Assembly (NCBI GenBank): GCA_021851465.1
Contig: JAJZDL010000119.1
Span: 1 to 9,029, forward strand
Source of the DNA: Acidobacteriota bacterium
GTDB taxonomy: Bacteria; Acidobacteriota; Terriglobia; Terriglobales; Acidobacteriaceae
DNA: 9,029 nucleotides
Direction: 5' to 3'
This document shows positions 5,711-9,029 of the stretch, in pieces. The notes under the pieces were generated by a model that saw only the letters and a list, made by a program, of their open reading frames with translations, had not been told where the DNA came from and made no database searches. Both the position numbers and the translations under genes were made by a program. Numbering within the stretch: the first letter of the stretch is position 1; each line of letters starts with the position of its first letter.

Positions 5711-7129
5711 TTATACGTTCACAGCCATGCCCTGCACGCTGCTGAAGCCGTCCAGCAGCGCCTCGGCGACGGTGGGGTGGGCATGGATGGTGAACATCAT
5801 CTCCTCGACCGTGGCCTCCAACTCCAGCGCGGTCACGCACTCGGCGATGATCTCCGTGGCGTATGGGCCAATAATGTGGACCCCGAGGATCTCGCCGTAC
5901 TTCGCGTCGGAGACCACCTTCACGAAGCCGTCGTGCGCGTCCAGGATTGTGGCCTTGGAGTTGCCGACGAAGGGGAACTTGCCGACCTTGACCTCGAAGC
6001 CCTTCTCTTTCGCCTGCGTTTCGGTAAGGCCAACGCTGGCGATCTGCGGATCGGTGTAGGTGCAGCCGGGGATGCGCTGGCGGTTGATGGCCTTCGCGTA
6101 TTTTCCGGCAATCCGCGCAGCAACCACCAGCCCGGCCATGGAGCCAACGTGCGCCAACTGCGGCATTCCGCCAACAATGTCGCCGATGGCGTAGATGCCC
6201 AGCTCAGTCGTCTCCATCCACTCGTCGGTCATGATGAAGCCGCGGTCGGGCTTGATGTTGGTCTTGTCGAGGCCGATGTCGGCGGTGCGCGGCGAGCGGC
6301 CTACGGCGACCAGCACCTTCTCCGCCTGCCTCTGCTGTGGCTTGCCGTTCGCGTCCGTCCATCGGACCAGCGCGCCGTCCTTGTTCTTCTCGATCTTCGT
6401 GTCCTTGATCGAGAGGTTCACGTCGATGCCGCGTTTCTTGTACAGGCGCAGCAACTCCTTGCTGATCTCTTCGTCCTCCACGGGAACGACGCGTGGCAGC
6501 ATCTCGAGGATGGTCACCTCAGCACCGAAGCTCTTGAAAATGGACGCGAACTCGACGCCCACTGCACCCGACCCGATCACCACCAGCGACTTCGGCATCT
6601 CCGCGATCTTGAGGATCTCGTAGTTGGTCAGGATCGTCTCGTCCGCCTTGTAGCCAGGCAACATGCGCGCATCGGAGCCTGTGGCCAGAACGATCTTCTT
6701 CGCCTTCACCGCCTGCGTCGTGCCATCGGCCAGCTTCACCTCCACCTCGTGGACGCCGCCCTTCGCAGGGCCGGTCAGCTTGCCGAAGCCCTTGAAGACG
6801 GCGACCTTGTTCTTCTTCATCAGGAAGTCCAGGCCCTTGGTATGCCGCGAAATAACGTCGTCCTTGCGCGCGAGGACGTTCTTCCAGTTGAGCTTGGGCT
6901 CAGCCACGTCGATGCCGTATGTGGAGGCGTGTTTCAGGTGGTCCCACACCTCCGCGGTGAAGAGCAGCGCCTTTGTGGGAATGCAGCCCCACAACAGGCA
7001 CGTCCCGCCGAGGCGATCGTTTGCGTCGATCAGTGCTGCCTTCAGGCCATATTGCGAGGCACGGATCGCGCACGTATACCCGGCCGGGCCGCCGCCCACC
7101 ACCACCACATCGAAGATCGTATCTGCCAC
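5711..7129 (-). CDS. lpdA: Dihydrolipoyl dehydrogenase (E3)
   Basis: This 472-residue flavoprotein reoxidises dihydrolipoamide in 2-oxoacid dehydrogenase complexes and the glycine cleavage system, passing electrons to NAD+. The FAD-binding GGGPAG is at 12-17, the redox disulfide pair C44 and C49 in GGTCLLWGCIPTK, the NAD-binding GSGAVG at 186-191, and a second FAD motif YAIGDIVG lies in the middle-to-late part. The C-terminal active-site dyad H451/E456 is in HAHPTVAE. GTG 7129 is favoured as the start because GGGAG lies 5 bases upstream and the protein then begins ADTIFDVVVVGG as relatives do. ATG 7141 would add four residues but has no ribosome binding site. It converges with dusB, with 11 bases between the stops and no visible terminator. 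The partner E1/E2 genes are not in the window. Confidence 0.95.
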   Translation of the reverse strand: MADTIFDVVVVGGGPAGYTCAIRASQYGLKAALIDANDRLGGTCLLWGCIPTKALLFTAEVWDHLKHASTYGIDVAEPKLNWKNVLARKDDVISRHTKGLDFLMKKNKVAVFKGFGKLTGPAKGGVHEVEVKLADGTTQAVKAKKIVLATGSDARMLPGYKADETILTNYEILKIAEMPKSLVVIGSGAVGVEFASIFKSFGAEVTILEMLPRVVPVEDEEISKELLRLYKKRGIDVNLSIKDTKIEKNKDGALVRWTDANGKPQQRQAEKVLVAVGRSPRTADIGLDKTNIKPDRGFIMTDEWMETTELGIYAIGDIVGGMPQLAHVGSMAGLVVAARIAGKYAKAINRQRIPGCTYTDPQIASVGLTETQAKEKGFEVKVGKFPFVGNSKATILDAHDGFVKVVSDAKYGEILGVHIIGPYATEIIAECVTALELEATVEEMMFTIHAHPTVAEALLDGFSSVQGMAVNV

Positions 7130-7518
7130 AGAGGCTCCCATCTATCTGTCGAATTCGCAACAGTTCAATTTTACCCTTAGGCTATCTCTGAGTAAGCCCC
7201 CTTATGTGCCGGGGGCGGCTCAGCGAGAACGCGTTCCCTTGTAACTGGAGGAGCATCCTGGTCATGGGAAAGGATGCAGGTGCCTCGACTCCGGCGGCAA
7301 AGCACGCCTACGGCCAGGATGACGATACTTGCTTGCAGACCAATGGAAGGGCGCACGGTCGGATGTAGACTGGTGCGACCGCTTGCCCAGGAGCGGGCAG
7401 CATGAGAAGGCGAAGTCGAACAGGCGCCGGCAAAGACAAATTCGGCGATTCCGGCCGCGCTGGCAGGACGCGTGCGATTGGAGCGAGCAGTCGTACGACG
7501 AACGTGAGGGGTTGAGTG
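7130..7518. promoter_or_regulatory. lpdA-recX divergent intergenic region with several palindromes
   Basis: No gene in this region can be supported. It holds, left to right: the candidate lpdA promoter; an inverted repeat GCCCCC/GGGGGC (7196-7201, 7211-7216); the perfect palindrome GAACGCGTTC (7227-7236); a 7-bp stem GCATCCT/AGGATGC (7253-7259, 7271-7277) that GAGG/CCTC (7248-7251, 7283-7286) could extend; a weak stem TGCCC/GGGCA (7384-7388, 7395-7399); and the palindrome GTCGTACGAC (7490-7499), seven bases before the recX ribosome binding site. Any of these may be operators, but none matches a regulator site I can name. A 34-codon frame at 7264 after GGAGGAG is probably not a gene. Confidence 0.45.
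7168..7195 (-). promoter_or_regulatory. Candidate lpdA promoter
   Basis: On the minus strand TTACTC (7195-7190), a 16-base spacer and TAAAAT (7173-7168) make a plausible sigma-70 promoter. It would start transcription near 7161, about 32 bases before the GTG start of lpdA. The -10 matches 5 of 6 consensus bases and the -35 matches 4 of 6. Confidence 0.4.
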
Positions 7519-8061
7519 ATGGCGTTCAAGCGGGCGAAGGCGCGGGAACCGTTGGATGAGGCCAAACTGATGGAGTATGCCGTGCGGATGCTGGCTTCGC
7601 AGATGCGCACGGAGCGCGAGCTGCGGCGCCTGATGCAGCGGCGCGCCGTGGCGGGCGACGACGGCTCGCGCGCGATGGATGCGGTTGTGGCGCGGTTGAA
7701 GGAGTTGAACTACCTGAGCGATGCGCGCTTTGCAGCGGACTACACGCGACTGCGCAAGGAGGGAGAGAAGTTCGGGCGGCGCAGGGTGCAGCAGGACCTG
7801 GCCGCCAAGGGTGTGGCTGCGGAGACGGTGGGCGCAGCGGTGGGCACTGTGTACGAAGGTGTGGACGAGACGGCGCTTGCGCGCGAGTACATCGCGCGCA
7901 AGCGAATGAAACAGCCCGCGGGAGAGAACCGGAAGAAGGATGCGGCGAGGGTGATGGGGAGGCTGCTGCGCGCGGGCTTTTCGGCGGGGACGGTCTTCAA
8001 GGTGCTCCGCGAGTGGGGCGTCGAGGTGGAAGAGGCGGATGTCGTCGGCGATGCGGAGTAG
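7519..8061 (+). CDS. recX: Regulatory protein RecX
   Basis: This 180-residue helical protein binds RecA filaments and limits recombinase activity. The family pattern of three-helix repeats is visible: AVRMLASQMRTERELRRLMQRR, LKELNYLSDARFAADYTRLR with its hallmark YLSD-RFA, FGRRRVQQDLAAKGV, and a C-terminal RVMGRLLRAGFSAGTVFKVLREW. Length is close to the E. coli protein (166). ATG 7519 follows GAGGGG (7506-7511) by seven bases; GTG 7516 is directly upstream and in frame. The usual neighbour recA is not in the window. The 3' end overlaps the next gene by 23 bp, so the two are probably cotranscribed and translationally coupled. A 10-bp palindrome upstream is a candidate operator. Confidence 0.9.
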   Translation: MAFKRAKAREPLDEAKLMEYAVRMLASQMRTERELRRLMQRRAVAGDDGSRAMDAVVARLKELNYLSDARFAADYTRLRKEGEKFGRRRVQQDLAAKGVAAETVGAAVGTVYEGVDETALAREYIARKRMKQPAGENRKKDAARVMGRLLRAGFSAGTVFKVLREWGVEVEEADVVGDAE

Positions 8062-9013
8062 CGCGGCGGTCGAACGTGTAGTTGCCGTGGACTGGTCTGG
8101 CGACCGTGGCGCGGCGGGGCAGCGGCGGAAGATATGGGCCGGGCTTTGGACTGCAACATCGACAGGCAAGGTCGATGGCGGAAAGGTTCGGCTGGAGAGC
8201 GGGCGGACGCGGGATGAGCTGGCGGATTGGCTGATTGCGAGGTCAAGGGAGACGCCCCGGATGGTGGTTGGGCTGGACTTCTGCTTCAGCTTTCCGGCTT
8301 GGTTTGTGCGGGAGTGCGGAGCGGGGAGTGCGATTGAGTTCTGGGAGGCGGTGGCTGGCGGTCTGGGCGAACACTGGCTGGCGGCGGGATGCGCGGACCG
8401 GAGGTTCTGGGGAAAACATCCGAAGCCTGCGGAGTTTTGCGGAGACGGGCTGCACCGGATGCTGCGCGCGACCGACATCGACTGCAAGCTGGCGGCACGG
8501 ATTCCGGAGGCGGAGCGCGCGGAGCGGGTGCGCGGGATTGCGCCGAAGAGCGTCTTTCAGATCGGGGGCGCGGGCAGCGTGGGGACGGCGTCGCTGCGCG
8601 GAATGCCGGTGTTGCAGCGGTTGAGGGGGGCGGGCTTCCGGGTGTGGCCCTTCGACCGGTCGGCGTTGCACGAGGCAAGGCCGATGGTGGTGGAGATGTA
8701 TACACGGCTGAATACGGGGCCGGTGCGCAAGTCGAATGCGGCGGCGCGGGCGGAGTATTTGCGAACGAAGCGTTCTGATAACGCGGCGTACGCGGCCCTG
8801 CCGCGTAGCGTGATGGTAAAGGCGAGAGCAAGCGAGGACGCCTTCGACGCGCTGGTGAGCTGCATGGCGATGACCGCGCGACGCGGAGAGTTTGCCACGC
8901 TGGGGACGCCATTGGACCTGGAGTATAAGGTGGAGGGGTGGACGTGGGCACCGGGCATGCAGGCGCCGCAGCATGAAATTTCTAAAGGGCGAACGGAAAG
9001 GGTGAAGGGATGA
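8039..9013 (+). CDS. DUF429-like protein with a predicted RNase H fold
   Basis: This is a 324-residue protein of unknown role. Acidic residues sit where RNase H-like predicted nucleases of the DUF429 type have them: D18 in VVAVDWSG, D80 in MVVGLDFCFSFP, E219 in MVVEMYTRL, and D267/D270 in ASEDAFDALVSCMAM. This is an assignment by motif layout, not a database match. The middle part (WGKHPKPAEFC, then APKSVFQIGGAGSVG) looks conserved but unfamiliar. ATG 8039 overlaps the recX end, with GGAAGAGG just upstream; ATG 8051 is an alternative. No signal peptide or membrane segment is present. The coupling to recX hints at a role in nucleic-acid metabolism, which is inference only. Confidence 0.75.
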   Translation: MSSAMRSSAAVERVVAVDWSGDRGAAGQRRKIWAGLWTATSTGKVDGGKVRLESGRTRDELADWLIARSRETPRMVVGLDFCFSFPAWFVRECGAGSAIEFWEAVAGGLGEHWLAAGCADRRFWGKHPKPAEFCGDGLHRMLRATDIDCKLAARIPEAERAERVRGIAPKSVFQIGGAGSVGTASLRGMPVLQRLRGAGFRVWPFDRSALHEARPMVVEMYTRLNTGPVRKSNAAARAEYLRTKRSDNAAYAALPRSVMVKARASEDAFDALVSCMAMTARRGEFATLGTPLDLEYKVEGWTWAPGMQAPQHEISKGRTERVKG

Positions 9014-9029
9014 AGACGAACCTGATTAC
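9010..9029 (+). CDS. Start of a coupled downstream gene, cut off by the window end
   Basis: ATG at 9010 overlaps the TGA of the preceding gene as ATGA and begins MKTNLI. GGAAAGGG (8995-9002) lies seven bases upstream, a strong ribosome binding site. Only six codons are present, so no product can be named. The overlap suggests a third member of the recX operon. Confidence 0.5.

Noticed and set aside
4251..5840. A 529-codon minus-strand frame
   Set aside because: It runs antisense to dusB and is Gly/Asp/Val-rich low-complexity sequence, typical of the mirror frame of a GC-rich gene.
5777..7180. A 467-codon plus-strand frame
   Set aside because: It is antisense to lpdA, which has all its cofactor and active-site motifs, and its own translation is Leu/Arg/His/Asp-biased.
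7227..7236. GAACGCGTTC as a Gram-positive type LexA box
   Set aside because: That box needs four bases between GAAC and GTTC and here there are two; it is kept only as an unassigned palindrome.
7264..7368. A 34-codon frame after GGAGGAG in the recX-lpdA gap
   Set aside because: The spacing from the Shine-Dalgarno to ATG is about 10 bases, the start lies inside a stem-loop, and the peptide resembles nothing known.
7177..8487. A 436-codon minus-strand frame covering recX and the intergenic region
   Set aside because: It is antisense to two genes with clear domains. The short hydrophobic stretch near 7290-7330 was considered as a small membrane protein, but there is no start with a ribosome binding site.

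Overview
This window looks like chromosome from an Acidobacteriota bacterium of the Terriglobales/Acidobacteriaceae type. That is inferred from the moderately high GC, the style of the housekeeping proteins, and a repeat inside dusB whose translation contains CHSERSEESP. I recognise that peptide as the translation of a dispersed repeat common in Acidobacteria. No CRISPR array, insertion sequence or rRNA gene was seen.

Left end (1-1661): the edge of an integrated element. A small HTH excisionase-like protein (153-389) is followed 14 bases later by a tyrosine integrase with all its catalytic residues (404-1519). The integrase ends 67 bp from the 3' end of a complete tRNA-Phe(GAA) gene on the minus strand (1587-1661). 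This is the usual arrangement of an island inserted at a tRNA 3' end, with the body of the element to the left, outside the window. Four alternating TTGGAA/TTCCAA half-sites precede the excisionase gene.

Middle (1662-5699): core genes flanking a small accessory pair. A DnaC/DnaI/IstB-type helicase-loader ATPase with an N-terminal cysteine cluster lies on the minus strand (1926-2723) and diverges from rpmE (3041-3292), which has a strong intrinsic terminator. Next come a HEPN-like gene that appears frameshifted near its C-terminus (3380-3715, with lost-frame remnant to 3801) and an unrecognised 183-residue protein (3788-4339). The dusB gene follows after 4 bp. It carries about 51 extra residues, encoded in part by the hairpin-rich repeat, inserted in frame.

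Right end (5700-9029): lpdA (dihydrolipoyl dehydrogenase, minus strand) converges with dusB and diverges from recX across a 389 bp intergenic region that carries palindromes and a candidate lpdA promoter. recX overlaps a DUF429-like, RNase H-fold gene by 23 bp. That gene in turn overlaps the start of a further gene cut off by the window end, so the three probably form one translationally coupled operon.
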